Assembly (NCBI RefSeq): GCF_002980495.1
Contig: NZ_PVBR01000013.1
Coordinates: 62,001-126,000, forward strand
Length of the DNA: 64,000 nucleotides
Reading direction: 5' to 3'
From: Phyllobacterium phragmitis
GTDB taxonomy: Bacteria; Pseudomonadota; Alphaproteobacteria; Rhizobiales; Rhizobiaceae
In this document: in pieces, positions 1 through 13,396 of the stretch
Numbering within the stretch: position 1 is the first letter of the stretch
How the letters are laid out: the number at the start of each line of letters is the position of its first letter
Program-made: the position numbers and the translations under genes
Notes under the pieces: generated by a model
What the model was told of the DNA's origin: nothing
Seen by the model: the letters and a program-made list of their open reading frames with translations, nothing else
The model's database searches: none

Positions 1-759
1 GATGGGCGCGCCCATCTGGCCGCCCGACATATAGAGCGTCTTTGCCGCCGAATTGATGATCTGGTCGATCGCCTGCATGGCGAAATTGAAGGTCATGAAC
101 TCGACGATGGGACGAAGCCCGGCCATCGCAGCGCCGACGCCTACGCCGGCAAAACCATGCTCCGTGATCGGCGTATCGACCACGCGGCGCGGGCCGAATT
201 CATCGAGAAGTCCCTGCGTGACCTTATAGGCGCCCTGATATTCGGCGACTTCCTCGCCCATGACGAAAACGTCAGGGTCGCGGCGCATTTCCTCGGCCAT
301 CGCGTCGCGCAGCGCTTCGCGGACCGTGGTGTTCACCATTTCGGTGCCTTGCGGAATGTCGGGATCGGAGGCGATGTCGAGAGCCGGCACTTTCGGCGCC
401 GCCGGAACGGTATTCTCCTGCTTCGCAGGCTGCTCCGTCCGCGTTTCTGGATGTGCCTCGGCACGCTCTTCGGCCGCAGGCTCTGACTTGGAAGACGAGA
501 TCGCATCGGCGCTCTCGCCCTCGGCGAGCAGGACGGCGATCGGCGTATTCACCTTCACATTATCCGTGCCTTCGGCGATGAGTATCTTGCCGAGCGTACC
601 TTCGTCGACGGCTTCCACTTCCATGGTCGCTTTGTCGGTCTCGATTTCGGCGATGACGTCACCTGATGTGACCGCGTCACCTTCCTTTTTCAGCCATTTG
701 GATAGTTTGCCCTCTTCCATCGTCGGCGAGAGGGCAGGCATGAGAATCTCTACAGGCAT
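1..759 (-). CDS. pdhB: Pyruvate dehydrogenase E1 component subunit beta, lipoyl-domain type (partial)
   Basis: Beta subunit of the thiamine-dependent E1 of the pyruvate dehydrogenase complex, which decarboxylates pyruvate and reductively acetylates lipoamide. Only the first 253 residues are present; the C-terminus lies beyond the window edge. Residues 1 to about 78 form a biotinyl/lipoyl domain with the lipoyl lysine K43 in ETDKAT, followed by an Ala/Glu/Pro-rich linker (about 80-130) and then the transketolase-like pyrimidine-binding domain ([44 protein letters not shown]). E1-beta with a fused lipoyl domain is usual in rhizobia. It follows pdhA with a 15-base gap, so the two are co-transcribed and would form the alpha2beta2 E1. 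The ATG start opens directly on the lipoyl domain. Confidence 0.96.
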   Translation of the reverse strand, partial: MPVEILMPALSPTMEEGKLSKWLKKEGDAVTSGDVIAEIETDKATMEVEAVDEGTLGKILIAEGTDNVKVNTPIAVLLAEGESADAISSSKSEPAAEERAEAHPETRTEQPAKQENTVPAAPKVPALDIASDPDIPQGTEMVNTTVREALRDAMAEEMRRDPDVFVMGEEVAEYQGAYKVTQGLLDEFGPRRVVDTPITEHGFAGVGVGAAMAGLRPIVEFMTFNFAMQAIDQIINSAAKTLYMSGGQMGAPI

Positions 760-774
760 GTCTACACCCTCCCC

Positions 775-1815
775 TTAGAGCAAGATATCGGTATAAAGTT
801 CGGATGCATCAGGTTCCGGATCGGCCTGGGCGAAATCCGCCGCATCGGCGACGATCTCGCGAACCTGCTTATCGATGGCTTTCAGTTCGTCCTCGCTCGA
901 CCAGCCCTTATCGACCAGCCGGTACTTCACCTGCTCGATCGGGTCATGTTCGGAACGCATCTTCTGAACTTCATCCTTCGTGCGATATTTCGCCGGATCC
1001 GACATGGAGTGGCCGCGATAGCGGTAGGTCAACATCTCCAGAATGATCGGCCCCTTGCCGGAACGCGCCCATTCGGCAGCCAACTCACCGGCAGCCAACA
1101 CCGCGCGCACATCCATGCCATCTACCTGAATGCCGGGGATATTGAAGGAAAGGCCGCGGCGCGAGAAATCCGTCTGGGCGGAACCGCGCGAGACGGAAGT
1201 TCCCATCGCATAGTGATTGTTCTCGATGACGTAGACCACCGGCAGCTTCCACAGCGCGGCCATGTTGAAGCTCTCGTAGACTTGGCCCTGGTTGGCCGCG
1301 CCATCGCCGAAATAGGTCAGCGAGATATTGTCATTGCCGCGATAACGGTTGGCAAAGGCAAGGCCGGTTCCAAGTGGAACCTGCGCGCCGACAATACCAT
1401 GGCCGCCATAGAAATGCTTTTCCTTGGAGAACATGTGCATCGAACCGCCCTTCCCCTTGGAAAGGCCGCCGCGCCGTCCGGTCAGTTCCGCCATGACGCC
1501 GCGCGGGCTCATGCCGGTGGCCAGCATGTGGCCGTGATCGCGGTAGGCGGTAATGACTTCATCGCCCGGCTTCAGCGCAAGCTGCATGCCGATAACGACG
1601 GCTTCCTGACCGATGTAGAGATGACAGAAACCGCCGATGAAGCCCATGCCGTAAAGCTGGCCCGCCTTTTCCTCGAAACGCCGGATCAGCAGCATTTCAC
1701 GATAGGCTTCGAGTTCCTGTTCTCGGTCAAAATCGGCAGGCTTTGGTGCCTTGGGTGCGTTTAATGAAGCCGCCTGCGTTTTTGACGCAGGAGCTTTTTT
1801 AGCCCTCGGTGCCAT
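775..1815 (-). CDS. pdhA: Pyruvate dehydrogenase E1 component subunit alpha
   Basis: Alpha subunit of pyruvate dehydrogenase E1 (346 residues). It binds thiamine diphosphate and carries out the decarboxylation step with PdhB encoded just downstream. The TPP/Mg motif is GDGAANQGQVYESFNMAALW ending in ENN, and the substrate-side motif YRDHGHMLATG and the phosphorylation-loop region YRYRGHSMSDPAKYR are intact. The first 25 or so residues are a Lys/Ala/Pro-rich extension before the E1 dehydrogenase domain. A GGGAG ribosome-binding site lies just upstream of the ATG. The 147-base gap to ftsB probably holds the pdh promoter. Confidence 0.97.
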   Translation of the reverse strand: MAPRAKKAPASKTQAASLNAPKAPKPADFDREQELEAYREMLLIRRFEEKAGQLYGMGFIGGFCHLYIGQEAVVIGMQLALKPGDEVITAYRDHGHMLATGMSPRGVMAELTGRRGGLSKGKGGSMHMFSKEKHFYGGHGIVGAQVPLGTGLAFANRYRGNDNISLTYFGDGAANQGQVYESFNMAALWKLPVVYVIENNHYAMGTSVSRGSAQTDFSRRGLSFNIPGIQVDGMDVRAVLAAGELAAEWARSGKGPIILEMLTYRYRGHSMSDPAKYRTKDEVQKMRSEHDPIEQVKYRLVDKGWSSEDELKAIDKQVREIVADAADFAQADPEPDASELYTDILL

Positions 1816-1962
1816 ATCTCACTCCCTGTTATAGTTGGTGCAAGGATAGACGCGCCGCGCGCAAGATACAATATGCACGGGGAGCATAGCTGCTATGACA
1901 ATAAGCTCTTATAAATGCTTGATAAAAACGATATTAACCGAAACCCAGTTAATCTGCTGCGA

Positions 1963-2277
1963 CTAATGCGATAACATAATCGTCACTTCATCTGGACGGG
2001 AAAGATTCAACGCCCGGCGCGCCTGCTCGTCAAGCATGTCCTTTTCGATGGAACCATCGCGCACAAGCGCCACCTTGCGCTCCAGTGCCGTGCGTTGTTT
2101 GGTGAGAGCGGCAAGTTGATCATTCATGATCGTCACCTGCTCCTCAAACCTCATTCGGGCATAAAGCCCATACTCGCCATGATAGGCATGAAAGCCGAAA
2201 TAGGAAAGAAATGCGGCCGCGAGAGCCGGCACGATGAATCGCCCACGGATTGATTTGCGCTTCTGTTTTGTCCACAT
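1963..2277 (-). CDS. ftsB: Septum formation initiator family protein (FtsB/DivIC-like)
   Basis: Small bitopic division protein of 104 residues. A basic N-terminus is followed by one membrane segment (about 15-33) and then a heptad-rich coiled coil (about 40-75), ending with the family signature ARRALNLSRPDEVTI. FtsB-type proteins join FtsL and FtsQ to recruit and activate the septal peptidoglycan synthase. Its place between eno and pdhA is the usual one in Hyphomicrobiales. Sequence identity in this family is low, so the name rests on architecture and position as much as on residues. Confidence 0.88.
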   Translation of the reverse strand: MWTKQKRKSIRGRFIVPALAAAFLSYFGFHAYHGEYGLYARMRFEEQVTIMNDQLAALTKQRTALERKVALVRDGSIEKDMLDEQARRALNLSRPDEVTIMLSH

Positions 2278-2409
2278 GATTCCCGAACCTTCGAGAACAC
2301 AGAAACATTGTTTTGCTTAACAGAGGCTTACATTCGCGATGCCTGATGGAAATAGAGGCATTGCGCCACCGGCAGAATGGTTCTGGACTGCATTTGTCGC
2401 GGCGGCGTT

Positions 2410-2449
2410 GAGGCATGGATTCCTGTGCTTGTCACAGTTGCCATGCCTC
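2410..2449. repeat. Long nested inverted repeat between eno and ftsB
   Basis: GAGGCATGG (2410-2418) pairs perfectly with CCATGCCTC (2441-2449), and inside it CTGTG (2423-2427) pairs with CACAG (2433-2437) around a five-base loop. This two-storey hairpin lies in the 246-base gap after the eno stop codon and before ftsB. There is no T-tract on either side, so it is not a classical terminator. It resembles the short palindromic elements scattered between genes in rhizobial genomes, but no second copy was noticed in this window. It could also slow or protect the eno transcript. Confidence 0.55.
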
Positions 2450-2523
2450 GCCGTCAGAGGCCGAATAAAAGCGGTATAGAACTCTCGCCGCGCGCCCACA
2501 GAGACGCGCGGCAAAGTGTAGGC

Positions 2524-3945
<1,422 letters not shown>

Positions 3946-3977
3946 TCATCTGTTTTTGCCGATTGATTCCTGCCGGA

Positions 3978-4340
3978 TCACCAATATTTCGGGACCTTGT
4001 AATAATCGAAGGACAGATTGCGGGCTTTCTGGCCATCGTCTTCCGACAGTTCGCTGATGGACTGGACCGGAGCAGCCTCGAGCTGTTCACGCGAATAGGG
4101 AACGACATAGCCGCCCTGCTCGGGAACATAGTCGAGAACCGACCACGGAATGGCGTGGAACTTCTCACCAATGCTGAAGACGCCGCCAAAGCCGATGACG
4201 GCGAACATGATGTGATCGGACAATTTGTCGAGCATCAGATCCTCGATTTCGCCGATCTTCTCGCCTTCCCTGTTGTAGACATTGGTTCCGATGACACGGC
4301 TGGCGCGAATGGCGGTGGTATGACCGGACGCTGTCGGCAT
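3978..4340 (-). CDS. PRC-barrel domain-containing protein
   Basis: Soluble protein of 120 residues with no signal peptide or membrane segment. Residues 10-85 form a PRC-barrel domain (SRVIGTNVYNREGEKIGEIE, then LSDHIMFAVIGFGGVFSIGEK and HAIPWSVLDYVPEQGGYVVP). PRC-barrels occur in the RimM 16S rRNA maturation protein, in photosynthetic reaction-centre H subunits and in many stress-related rhizobial proteins. A small stand-alone version like this has no known function. A strong AGGAGG ribosome-binding site (4348-4353) suggests it is well translated. Confidence 0.85.
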   Translation of the reverse strand: MPTASGHTTAIRASRVIGTNVYNREGEKIGEIEDLMLDKLSDHIMFAVIGFGGVFSIGEKFHAIPWSVLDYVPEQGGYVVPYSREQLEAAPVQSISELSEDDGQKARNLSFDYYKVPKYW

Positions 4341-4436
4341 GGCACGACCTCCTCTTTGTGCTGATTTCCATCAACTCAATGAGCAGGTGCGGTCAAGGTT
4401 CCTTAAGCTTTGGCTATATCGTGAAGTATCGCGCGA

Positions 4437-5276
4437 TCAGCGCCCTTTGGCCTTGGCTATATGATCGAAGGCGAGCAACGTTTCGAGGAGACGCGGCATC
4501 TGATCGAGAGGTACCATGTTGGGCCCATCGGAAGGCGCGTTATCAGGGTCTTCGTGGGTCTCGATGAACACGCCCGCAACACCGACGGCAACGGCCGCAC
4601 GCGCCAGTGTCTCGACGAATTCGCGCTGGCCGCCGGTTGATGCGCCCTGCCCGCCCGGCTGCTGTACCGAATGGGTCGCATCGAAAATAACAGGCGAACC
4701 GAAGCCGGCCATGATCGGCAGCGAGCGCATGTCGGAGACAAGCGTATTATAGCCGAAGGAGGCACCACGCTCCGTCGCCAGAACATTCGGATTGCCGCTT
4801 TCCGTCACCTTGGCGATGACGTTTTTCATATCCCAGGGCGCAAGGAACTGGCCCTTCTTGATATTGATCACCCGCCCGGTTTTTGCGGCTGCGATCAAGA
4901 GGTCGGTCTGGCGGCACAGGAAGGCCGGGATTTGCAGCACGTCGACCACGTCGCCGACGATGGCGCACTGGGCTTCGTTGTGGACATCGGTCAGCATCGG
5001 CAAACCGAACTGCTTCTTCAGATCGGCAAAGACTTCAAGCGAGCTTTCAAGTCCCATGCCGCGTTTGCCCGTCAGTGAAGTGCGGTTGGCCTTGTCGAAA
5101 CTCGATTTGTAGACGAGGCCGATGCCGAGCTTCTCCGTCAGCTCCTTCAGCGCCCCCGCCATGTCGAAAGCATGCTGCCGGCTTTCCATCTGGCATGGGC
5201 CTGCAATGAGCGACAGAGGACCGGAATTTGAAAACGAGACCGAGCCCGCGGAAACAGTGGAATTGGGAGAAATCAT
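4437..5276 (-). CDS. kdsA: 3-deoxy-8-phosphooctulonate (KDO-8-P) synthase
   Basis: Condenses phosphoenolpyruvate with arabinose 5-phosphate to make KDO-8-phosphate, precursor of the lipopolysaccharide inner core. The N-terminal motif is [12 protein letters not shown]. The cysteine in GPC is the metal-ligand position seen in the metal-dependent class, where the E. coli type has asparagine. Also present are [47 protein letters not shown] and [16 protein letters not shown]. An in-frame TTG at 5285 overlaps the preceding gene's stop, but GAGG is better spaced for the ATG at 5276, giving 279 residues. It is translationally close-coupled to the VOC gene and pyrG upstream. Confidence 0.96.
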   Translation of the reverse strand: MISPNSTVSAGSVSFSNSGPLSLIAGPCQMESRQHAFDMAGALKELTEKLGIGLVYKSSFDKANRTSLTGKRGMGLESSLEVFADLKKQFGLPMLTDVHNEAQCAIVGDVVDVLQIPAFLCRQTDLLIAAAKTGRVINIKKGQFLAPWDMKNVIAKVTESGNPNVLATERGASFGYNTLVSDMRSLPIMAGFGSPVIFDATHSVQQPGGQGASTGGQREFVETLARAAVAVGVAGVFIETHEDPDNAPSDGPNMVPLDQMPRLLETLLAFDHIAKAKGR

Positions 5277-5281
5277 ATCGT

Positions 5282-6178
5282 TCAAGCCTCGAATGCGAAT
5301 ATTGCGCCTTGTCCGGCGGCGGGTTTCACGACGATTCGTGCACCGCGTTTTTCAAATGCGACGCCATTGCCGGAAAGGAGACCTTCGACATGCGCCAGGT
5401 CGCGCACGGCAAAAACGATACCTTGCAAGTGCAAACCCCGCTCGCCCAGCGGTGCCTTGGCGCCAAAGAATGCCTCCAGCCCGGCCGGCGTCAGAACCGC
5501 TATATTGGCATTGGCGGCACGAATATCCATACCGAAGGAATGGGCGTTCACGTCCCTCTCGTTGACGACTTCCTGCATAAGATACTGAAAATCGGTCGGA
5601 TTTGTCTCGGAAAGCACAATTTCACGAATGGCGACCACGCCATTCTCGTGTCTCTGCAGCACGCTGCGGTCGACATCAGGCACATTGACGCGCTGGCAGG
5701 TGAAGAAGAAGACATCGGGCGCGCGCAGGTCGGCGGCAAAAGCGAGCCTGAAGGCCGCTTTGTCCCTTGTTCCGTCCGGCGTCACAAAGGCGCGCGCAAA
5801 ATTCAGGATCTTGCCGGCAGATATGCCTGCTTTGACAAAGGCGGCATGATCGCCTTTGGCATCTTCCGTCTCCATGACCAGGGCGGAAAAGCCCTCGTCG
5901 CCATTGCGGAAACGAAACGCCTGATCGCGGGCGACAAAGACATTGCCCCTGATCGCGGCCCGTTCGCAAGTCTCGCGTTGGCCGATGGCGAGCGATTCGA
6001 GAAAGGTCCCGTCCGAGAGATAGGTGCAGACGTTGGCGGTGCCGAACGGGTGCCGGCCCATCGGTGCAACGGTGAAGCCCAGGCTGTGGAGCCGCTCCCG
6101 CGCCAAATCCAGGCTGGCCGTCGGCAACACCAGATGATCGACCGGACGGGCTTGGCGTGGGGAAACGGAATCCGGCAT
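5282..6178 (-). CDS. VOC-superfamily protein with glyoxalase-like domain
   Basis: Protein of 298 residues that opens with [20 protein letters not shown], the start of a vicinal-oxygen-chelate (glyoxalase/dioxygenase) fold, and then [20 protein letters not shown]. This matches the Glyoxalase_3 type found in many proteobacteria. The metal and substrate are not known. It lies 5 bases after pyrG and runs into kdsA, so it is part of a pyrG-VOC-kdsA transcript. It has no clear ribosome-binding site and is probably translated by coupling to pyrG. A role in CTP or KDO metabolism is only suggested by position. Confidence 0.82.
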   Translation of the reverse strand: MPDSVSPRQARPVDHLVLPTASLDLARERLHSLGFTVAPMGRHPFGTANVCTYLSDGTFLESLAIGQRETCERAAIRGNVFVARDQAFRFRNGDEGFSALVMETEDAKGDHAAFVKAGISAGKILNFARAFVTPDGTRDKAAFRLAFAADLRAPDVFFFTCQRVNVPDVDRSVLQRHENGVVAIREIVLSETNPTDFQYLMQEVVNERDVNAHSFGMDIRAANANIAVLTPAGLEAFFGAKAPLGERGLHLQGIVFAVRDLAHVEGLLSGNGVAFEKRGARIVVKPAAGQGAIFAFEA

Positions 6179-6183
6179 CGCCG

Positions 6184-7824
<1,641 letters not shown>

Positions 7825-7939
7825 TTAGACGCTCCTGAATGATTCCGCCACAAAAAAATCGGGTTCGGAAACTTTTTCCCCCAGCCGATCCCGCGGATTG
7901 GATTGAATATTTCTGTATATGCGCCAAAGCGCAGCAAAA

Positions 7940-7962
7940 AAGCCGGGCTGAAACCCGACTTT
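7940..7962 (-). terminator. Rho-independent terminator after the L,D-transpeptidase gene
   Basis: On the minus strand GTCGGG pairs with CCCGGC (one G-U wobble) around a six-base loop, followed by six T residues. It starts about 24 bases after the stop codon at 7986, so it ends the L,D-transpeptidase transcript and separates it from pyrG. Confidence 0.85.
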
Positions 7963-7985
7963 TTCACCGATTGATACGCTGTGGA

Positions 7986-8678
7986 TTAGCGGACGACGAC
8001 TTCCGCGCCGACGCTGACGCGGCTGTAGAGATCCATCACATGCTCGTTGACCATCCGGAAGCAGCCACTCGAGGCGGAACTGCCGATCGTCCAGGGCTGC
8101 GTGGTTCCATGGATGCGCACATAGGTATCCTTGTTGCCCTGGAAAAGATAAAGCGCACGGGCGCCGAGTGGATTGCCCGGACCGCCGTCCATGCCATTCT
8201 TGTATTTGCCGTATTTGTTCGGTTCGCGCTCGATCATTTCCTTGGTCGGGATCCAGCGCGGCCATTCCCGCTTGGTCTGGATTTTCGCGGTTCCCTTGAA
8301 CTCCAGCCCTTCTCTCCCAACGGCGATGCCATAGCGACGTGCGGTGCCAGACGTTTCGACGAGATAAAGAAAGCGCTTTGCAGGATCGATGACGATCGTT
8401 CCGGGCTTGTATCCCGAAAATGAGACTTCCTGCGGCATGAATTTCGGATCGATATTGTATTTGCGGCTCGACTGGGCTTTCGCCTGCTGCGCCCCATTCT
8501 TCTTGCGTGCTCGCGGCTTTTTGGCTGCAGTGAATTTTTTGCTCTCGGTGACGAGCGAAACCTGCTGAACTTTTGTATCGGCGTTGACCGCCGCAGCCAC
8601 ATCCCCCACGGCCTGAGCCGACACTGGAAGGGTCAGATACAATCCCGCGACGCCGGCGAGAAGAATACGTGAAAACAT
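7986..8678 (-). CDS. L,D-transpeptidase (YkuD domain), secreted
   Basis: Periplasmic enzyme of 230 residues. L,D-transpeptidases make 3-3 peptidoglycan crosslinks or attach outer-membrane proteins to the wall. A signal peptide (MFSRILLAGVAGLYLTLPVSAQA) is followed by a Lys/Arg/Gln-rich linker of about 45 residues, then the YkuD domain beginning PGTIVIDPAKRFLYLVE. The catalytic motif is HGTTQPWTIGSSASSGCFRM, with the nucleophile cysteine in SGCFR. The start chosen is the ATG at 8676-8678, which opens the signal peptide and follows a G-rich ribosome-binding site; the frame is open 20 codons further but without signal-peptide character. The exact substrate cannot be told. Confidence 0.92.
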   Translation of the reverse strand: MFSRILLAGVAGLYLTLPVSAQAVGDVAAAVNADTKVQQVSLVTESKKFTAAKKPRARKKNGAQQAKAQSSRKYNIDPKFMPQEVSFSGYKPGTIVIDPAKRFLYLVETSGTARRYGIAVGREGLEFKGTAKIQTKREWPRWIPTKEMIEREPNKYGKYKNGMDGGPGNPLGARALYLFQGNKDTYVRIHGTTQPWTIGSSASSGCFRMVNEHVMDLYSRVSVGAEVVVR

Positions 8679-8883
8679 GGGTTTGCCCCCGGTCAAGACA
8701 TTAATCCTCGTATGGCAGGCGCGAATGGCGATATCCAAAGCCCCAACCTTTTGATTTCAAATACGCGAAACGTGTTTTCCACTCAACGCACAATGTGGAG
8801 AGTGAAAAGGAATCGGCTGGATGTATTGCCCGGCTGCAACACTTCGGCAAATACTGGAAGAATAATGTCGGGCAGCGACAGCA

Positions 8884-8912
8884 AAAAGCCTTCCGACGAT
8901 TCGGAAGGCTTT
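8884..8912 (-). terminator. Rho-independent terminator after secG
   Basis: GCCTTCCGA and TCGGAAGGC form a nine-base-pair stem with a CGAT loop, flanked by A-runs that give TTTTT on the minus strand. It lies about 30 bases after the secG stop codon. Confidence 0.9.
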
Positions 8913-8943
8913 CGATGCTGAACTGAAAAGCTGCAGCTGGCGA

Positions 8944-9360
8944 TTACTGCGAATTCGGAACCGGGTTGGCAGGGGCCGTCTGCGCCGGTGCTGTCTGCGA
9001 GGGTGCAGGCTGTTCCGGTGTGGTTTCGGCAGGCGGGGTCTGCGACGACGAACCGCCGAGCTGATTGAGCACGCCACCCGAACCGGGTGTCTGCGTACCG
9101 GTCGCCGCTGGAATACGGTTCAAAATGTCGGTCGGTTGTTCGGCATGCCGCGCCATGATGCCGAGCGTTATCGAGGTGGCGAAGAACGCTGCCGCCAGAA
9201 TTGCCGTCGTCCGGGTCAAGGCATTTGCCGCGCCGCGTGCGGTCATCAGGCCGGAGCCGCCGCCTATGCCGAGGCCTCCGCCTTCGGAACGCTGAATGAG
9301 CACCACGCCGACAAGGGCGAGGACGATCAGGAGATGAATGACGATGATGACGGGTTGCAT
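8944..9360 (-). CDS. secG: Preprotein translocase subunit SecG
   Basis: Inner-membrane subunit of the SecYEG translocon (138 residues). Two membrane segments (about 3-21 and 48-70) flank the conserved cytoplasmic loop VLIQRSEGGGLGIGGGSGLMTARGAANALTR. The C-terminal 60 residues are a Gln/Pro/Thr/Ala-rich low-complexity tail, common in alphaproteobacterial SecG. The start at 9358-9360 (MQPVIIVIHLL) puts the first membrane segment at the N-terminus; the upstream open frame is not SecG-like. Neighbour of tpiA and pyrG as in other rhizobia. Confidence 0.95.
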   Translation of the reverse strand: MQPVIIVIHLLIVLALVGVVLIQRSEGGGLGIGGGSGLMTARGAANALTRTTAILAAAFFATSITLGIMARHAEQPTDILNRIPAATGTQTPGSGGVLNQLGGSSSQTPPAETTPEQPAPSQTAPAQTAPANPVPNSQ

Positions 9361-9539
9361 GGATTCTAGTCTGCTTTCTGGCTTTGGATGCGGCTCTTTA
9401 CACGCTCTTGTCCGATAATCCAAGTCCGGCGGCGTACGGAAAATCCACTTACCAGCGGGAATGCCATTTATTCGCCGAAAATGTTACCCGCTTTGCATCG
9501 ATACTGCGGGAATATGGCAGCGGCCGGACCGCGGCTGGT

Positions 9540-10304
9540 TTAAAGGATCCTATAAGCCTCACAGATGGCGAGGAAGTCCGTCGCTTTCAAGCTCGCGCCG
9601 CCAACGAGCGCCCCGTCGACATTGGAGACGCCGAGAAGCTCGACCGCATTTGCCGGTTTCACCGATCCGCCATAGAGCAACCGCAGCTTTGCGCCCTCTG
9701 AACCGAAACGGGCGATCAATTCGCTGCGCATGAAGGCATGGACCTTCTCTACGTCGTCTGCCGTCGGCGTCTGGCCAGTGCCGATGGCCCATACGGGTTC
9801 ATAGGCGATAACCGTCGTGTCGTTTCGTACATTGTCGGGCAGCGAGCCCAGCAATTGCCTGCCGATGATCTCGAGCGTGCGTTTCTCCTGTCGCTCTGCC
9901 GCCGTTTCACCGACGCAGACGATCGCTGCAAGCCCCGCCTTCCAGGCAGTTTCCGTCTTTGCCCTGATAAGTTCGTCTGTTTCATGATGATCGGTGCGCC
10001 GCTCCGAATGCCCGACGATTACATGGCTCGCACCGGCTTCCTTCAGCATGGCGGCGGAAATATCGCCGGTATGGGCGCCCGATTCCTTCACATGGCAATC
10101 CTGGCCGCCAAGATCGATCGTTTCGGAGACGAGCGTTTCGGCGGCACGCGAAAGCAAGGTCGCCGGAACGCAGATCACCGCATCCAGCTTCTGCCCGAGA
10201 TCGGAGCTCAAACCGGCGGCGATCGCCGACAATTCGGCGAGAGAGCCGCCCGTGCCGTTCATTTTCCAGTTGCCTGCGACCAATGGACGGATAGCTGGGG
10301 TCAT
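9540..10304 (-). CDS. tpiA: Triosephosphate isomerase
   Basis: Interconverts dihydroxyacetone phosphate and glyceraldehyde 3-phosphate (254 residues). The N-terminal active-site motif VAGNWKMNG (Asn/Lys), the catalytic histidine in VIVGHSERR, the catalytic glutamate in [12 protein letters not shown] and the phosphate-binding YGGSVK and [10 protein letters not shown] motifs are intact. The ATG at 10302-10304 follows GAGGAG. It is divergent from ppiD across a gap of about 170 bases, which must hold both promoters. Confidence 0.98.
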   Translation of the reverse strand: MTPAIRPLVAGNWKMNGTGGSLAELSAIAAGLSSDLGQKLDAVICVPATLLSRAAETLVSETIDLGGQDCHVKESGAHTGDISAAMLKEAGASHVIVGHSERRTDHHETDELIRAKTETAWKAGLAAIVCVGETAAERQEKRTLEIIGRQLLGSLPDNVRNDTTVIAYEPVWAIGTGQTPTADDVEKVHAFMRSELIARFGSEGAKLRLLYGGSVKPANAVELLGVSNVDGALVGGASLKATDFLAICEAYRIL

Positions 10305-10475
10305 ATTCTGCTCCTCGCCTTGCTTATTCCGGCATCTGACCGGCAAAATCCCCCCTGACTAGCAAATCTCGATTGCAAAGCAAACGCTGCAATCTCAATG
10401 AATCCTTGCATCGGGGCCCTGCTTGAGGCTATCCCCGGTTTCCAAAGTAGAAACTTATTCAACTACGGTATTCCT

Positions 10476-12365
10476 ATGCTCGACAGTTTGCGTGATGCCG
10501 CCCGTTCATGGGTTGCGAAACTTCTTCTCGGCGTTCTGGTGCTGAGTTTCGCCGCCTGGGGTATAGCTGATGTCTTCAAAGGCGATATCGGGGGCAATAC
10601 TGTTCTGTCCTCCGGCAGTTCCGAAGTCTCGACGACGGAATTCCGCCTCGCCTATGATCGGCAGCTGCAGCTCCTGTCGCAAAGGTTCAACCAGCGCGTC
10701 ACGCGCGAGCAGGCGCAGGCGCTCGGCATCAACAACCAGGTTCTCTCCCAACTCGTTGCAGGCGTCGTTCTTGACGAAGAAGCGAGGCAGATGAATCTTG
10801 GTCTTTCCAAGGATCGGCTTGCGCGGCTGACCGGAGATGACCCGGCCTTCCACGACGCGAGCGGTCGTTTCAATGTGTCCCAATTCAACGAGGTTTTGCG
10901 TCAGGTCGGCATGCGTCCGGAGGATTACCTGCAGAACCGCGCCCAGATCGCCCGCCGCCAGCAGATCGTCGAAGCCGTGACGGACGGCATAAAAGTGCCC
11001 GACACGCTTCTCAAGGCGGTGGCGCTCTATCAGGGCGAAAGCCGCACTATCGACTATATCACCCTGCCGCTTTCCAGTGCCGGTGAGATTGCCAATCCGT
11101 CCGATAGCGATCTCAAGGCCTATTTCGATGCCCATATCGCCGAATATCGGGCGCCGGAATACCGCAAAATTTCCTATGTGAAGCTCGAGCCTGAAGATAT
11201 CGCCGATCTCTCCTCGGTGACGCCTGAGGAAATCCAAGAATATTACGAAAAGAGCATTGCTCGCTACACGACACCCGAAACCCGGACTGTCGAGCAGCTG
11301 AGTTTCGCCAATGCGGATGCCGCGAAAGCCGCGCATGAGCAGATCCTCGCCGGAACCTCGTTCGACGATATCGTCAAGGCAGAGGGCAAGACGCCCGAAG
11401 ACGTCAACCTCGGCACATTCGAAAAGAGCCGCCTCCCCGATCAATCGATCGCCGATACGGTCTTCGGATTGCCAGAAGGCGGCGTGAGCGACGTGGTGAA
11501 CGGCGCGTTTGGTCCGGTCATTCTGCGTGTTACCACCATCACACCGCAAAAAATCAAGCCGCTTTCCGAAGTCGAGGCGGAAATCCGCAAGGCCATTGCC
11601 GTTACCCAGGCGGCAAATGCTGTTCTCGGCGTTCACGATAATTATGAGGACGAGCGTTCCTCCGGCGCAACGATGGCTGAAGTCGCCGATAAGCTGAAAC
11701 TGAAAATGGTCACCATCGATGCGGTGGACAACAGCGGAAATGCTCCTGACGGAACGCCTGTTGCCAATATCCCCGATCAGGCGCGGCTCCTGCCGGCCGC
11801 ATTCCAGACGGATGCCGGCATCGATAACGATCCCCTGCCCATCGGTACCAATGGTTTCCTCTGGTACCAGGTGGACGGCGTGACCCCTGCCCGTGACCGC
11901 TCGCTGGACGAGGTCAAGGACCAGGTGGTGGAAAAGTGGAAGGCGGAGGAAGCGACCAAGCGGCTGACGGCCAAGGCTGACGAATTGAAGAAGCGCCTGG
12001 ATGGCGGGGCGACCCTCGACACCTTGGCGACCGAGCTCAATCTGGAAAAGCAGACCAAACGCGGCATCACCCGTGTCGGCAACGATGCCGAACTGTCGGC
12101 GGAAGCCGTCGCGAAGGTTTTCGGCGGACCCGATGGCATGACAGGCATTGCGCCTGCCGTTTCCGACGGCGCGCAGATCCTGTTCAAAGTCGTCGAATCG
12201 GTCGAGCCGGCCGGAGCTGGTCCTGATTCGATCCCCGAGGATCAACGCCAAGCCTTTGCCGCGCGCCTTTCCGACGATCTGCTGGATCAGCTTGTCGCCC
12301 AGTTGCAGACCGAATTCCCTGTTACCGTCAACCAGGCCGCCATTGATCGGGCACTGGCTTATTGA
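10476..12365 (+). CDS. ppiD: Peptidylprolyl isomerase, PpiD/SurA-like membrane-anchored chaperone
   Basis: Periplasmic folding factor of 629 residues held in the inner membrane by one N-terminal segment ([20 protein letters not shown]). A SurA-N-like chaperone region occupies about 35-190. The parvulin-type PPIase domain lies around 240-370 ([43 protein letters not shown]). The remainder is a helical C-terminal arm. PpiD proteins sit next to the SecYEG exit and bind emerging secretory proteins. The start at 10476 gives the expected short cytoplasmic head. It is followed 8 bases later by trpD, so the trp and moa genes appear to share its transcript. Confidence 0.93.
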   Translation: MLDSLRDAARSWVAKLLLGVLVLSFAAWGIADVFKGDIGGNTVLSSGSSEVSTTEFRLAYDRQLQLLSQRFNQRVTREQAQALGINNQVLSQLVAGVVLDEEARQMNLGLSKDRLARLTGDDPAFHDASGRFNVSQFNEVLRQVGMRPEDYLQNRAQIARRQQIVEAVTDGIKVPDTLLKAVALYQGESRTIDYITLPLSSAGEIANPSDSDLKAYFDAHIAEYRAPEYRKISYVKLEPEDIADLSSVTPEEIQEYYEKSIARYTTPETRTVEQLSFANADAAKAAHEQILAGTSFDDIVKAEGKTPEDVNLGTFEKSRLPDQSIADTVFGLPEGGVSDVVNGAFGPVILRVTTITPQKIKPLSEVEAEIRKAIAVTQAANAVLGVHDNYEDERSSGATMAEVADKLKLKMVTIDAVDNSGNAPDGTPVANIPDQARLLPAAFQTDAGIDNDPLPIGTNGFLWYQVDGVTPARDRSLDEVKDQVVEKWKAEEATKRLTAKADELKKRLDGGATLDTLATELNLEKQTKRGITRVGNDAELSAEAVAKVFGGPDGMTGIAPAVSDGAQILFKVVESVEPAGAGPDSIPEDQRQAFAARLSDDLLDQLVAQLQTEFPVTVNQAAIDRALAY

Positions 12366-12373
12366 GATACACC

Positions 12374-13393
12374 ATGGCTGATTTGAAGATCCATATCGCC
12401 AAAGCCGCTTCCGGCATTCCGCTTTCGCGGGCGGATGCCGAGGAAGCGTTTGGCATCATGATGTCGGGCGAAGCGACCCCGTCCCAGATCGGCGGTTTTC
12501 TGATGGCCCTGCGCGTACGCGGCGAGACGGTTGAGGAAATTGCCGGCGCGGTTGCCTCCATGCGCGCCAAGATGCTGCCGGTCGCAGCACCCGAAAATGC
12601 GGTCGATATCGTTGGCACCGGCGGTGATCAGTCCGGTTCATATAATGTTTCGACCTGCTCCGCCTTCGTGGTGGCGGGGGCCGGCATTCCCGTGGCCAAA
12701 CACGGCAACCGGGCGCTCTCGTCGAAATCCGGCGCAGCCGACACGCTGGCGGCGCTCGGCATCAACATCGAGGCCGATCCACAGCGGATATCGCAATGCA
12801 TCGACGAGGCGGGCCTGGGCTTCATGTTCGCCCCCACGCATCATTCGGCGATGCGTCATGTCGGCCCCAGCCGCGTCGAACTCGGCACGCGCACCATATT
12901 CAACCTGCTCGGGCCCCTCTCCAATCCGGCAGGCGTCAAGCGCCAGCTCGTCGGGGTCTTTGCCCGCCAATGGGTGGAGCCGATCGCCCATGTGCTGAAA
13001 GATCTCGGATCGGAAGCCGTCTGGGTCGTGCATGGCGACGGCCTCGACGAAATGACGACCGCGGGCATCACCCACGTCGCAGCACTGGAAAACGGCGCGA
13101 TACGCAGCTTCGAAGTCACGCCGGAAAGCGTTGGGCTGCGCCGCGCCGATCCGGACGAGTTGAAGGGCGGCGACGCCGCATACAATGCCGAGGCACTGCG
13201 CGGCGTTCTCGAAGGCGTCAAAGGCGCTTTTCGCGATATCACGCTTCTCAACTCAGGCGCGGCGCTCGTCATTGCCGGCAAGGCCTCAAATCTCGGTGAA
13301 GGCATCGCGCTTGCCGCCCATTCGATCGACAACGGGGCCGCAAATGCGGTATTGAAGAAACTCATCACCGTTTCCAATCGCGAAGACATCTGA
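12374..13393 (+). CDS. trpD: Anthranilate phosphoribosyltransferase
   Basis: Second step of tryptophan synthesis: transfers phosphoribosyl from PRPP to anthranilate (339 residues). The PRPP/Mg loop [17 protein letters not shown], the [17 protein letters not shown] segment and the anthranilate-binding [20 protein letters not shown] region are all intact. The ATG at 12374 is used; the ribosome-binding site is weak and the gene is probably coupled to ppiD upstream. Followed 3 bases later by trpC. Confidence 0.98.
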   Translation: MADLKIHIAKAASGIPLSRADAEEAFGIMMSGEATPSQIGGFLMALRVRGETVEEIAGAVASMRAKMLPVAAPENAVDIVGTGGDQSGSYNVSTCSAFVVAGAGIPVAKHGNRALSSKSGAADTLAALGINIEADPQRISQCIDEAGLGFMFAPTHHSAMRHVGPSRVELGTRTIFNLLGPLSNPAGVKRQLVGVFARQWVEPIAHVLKDLGSEAVWVVHGDGLDEMTTAGITHVAALENGAIRSFEVTPESVGLRRADPDELKGGDAAYNAEALRGVLEGVKGAFRDITLLNSGAALVIAGKASNLGEGIALAAHSIDNGAANAVLKKLITVSNREDI

Positions 13394-13396
13394 GCC

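Noticed and set aside
10506-12251. 581-codon open frame on the minus strand
   Set aside because: Exactly antisense to ppiD, with no family similarity; a by-product of GC-rich codon use.
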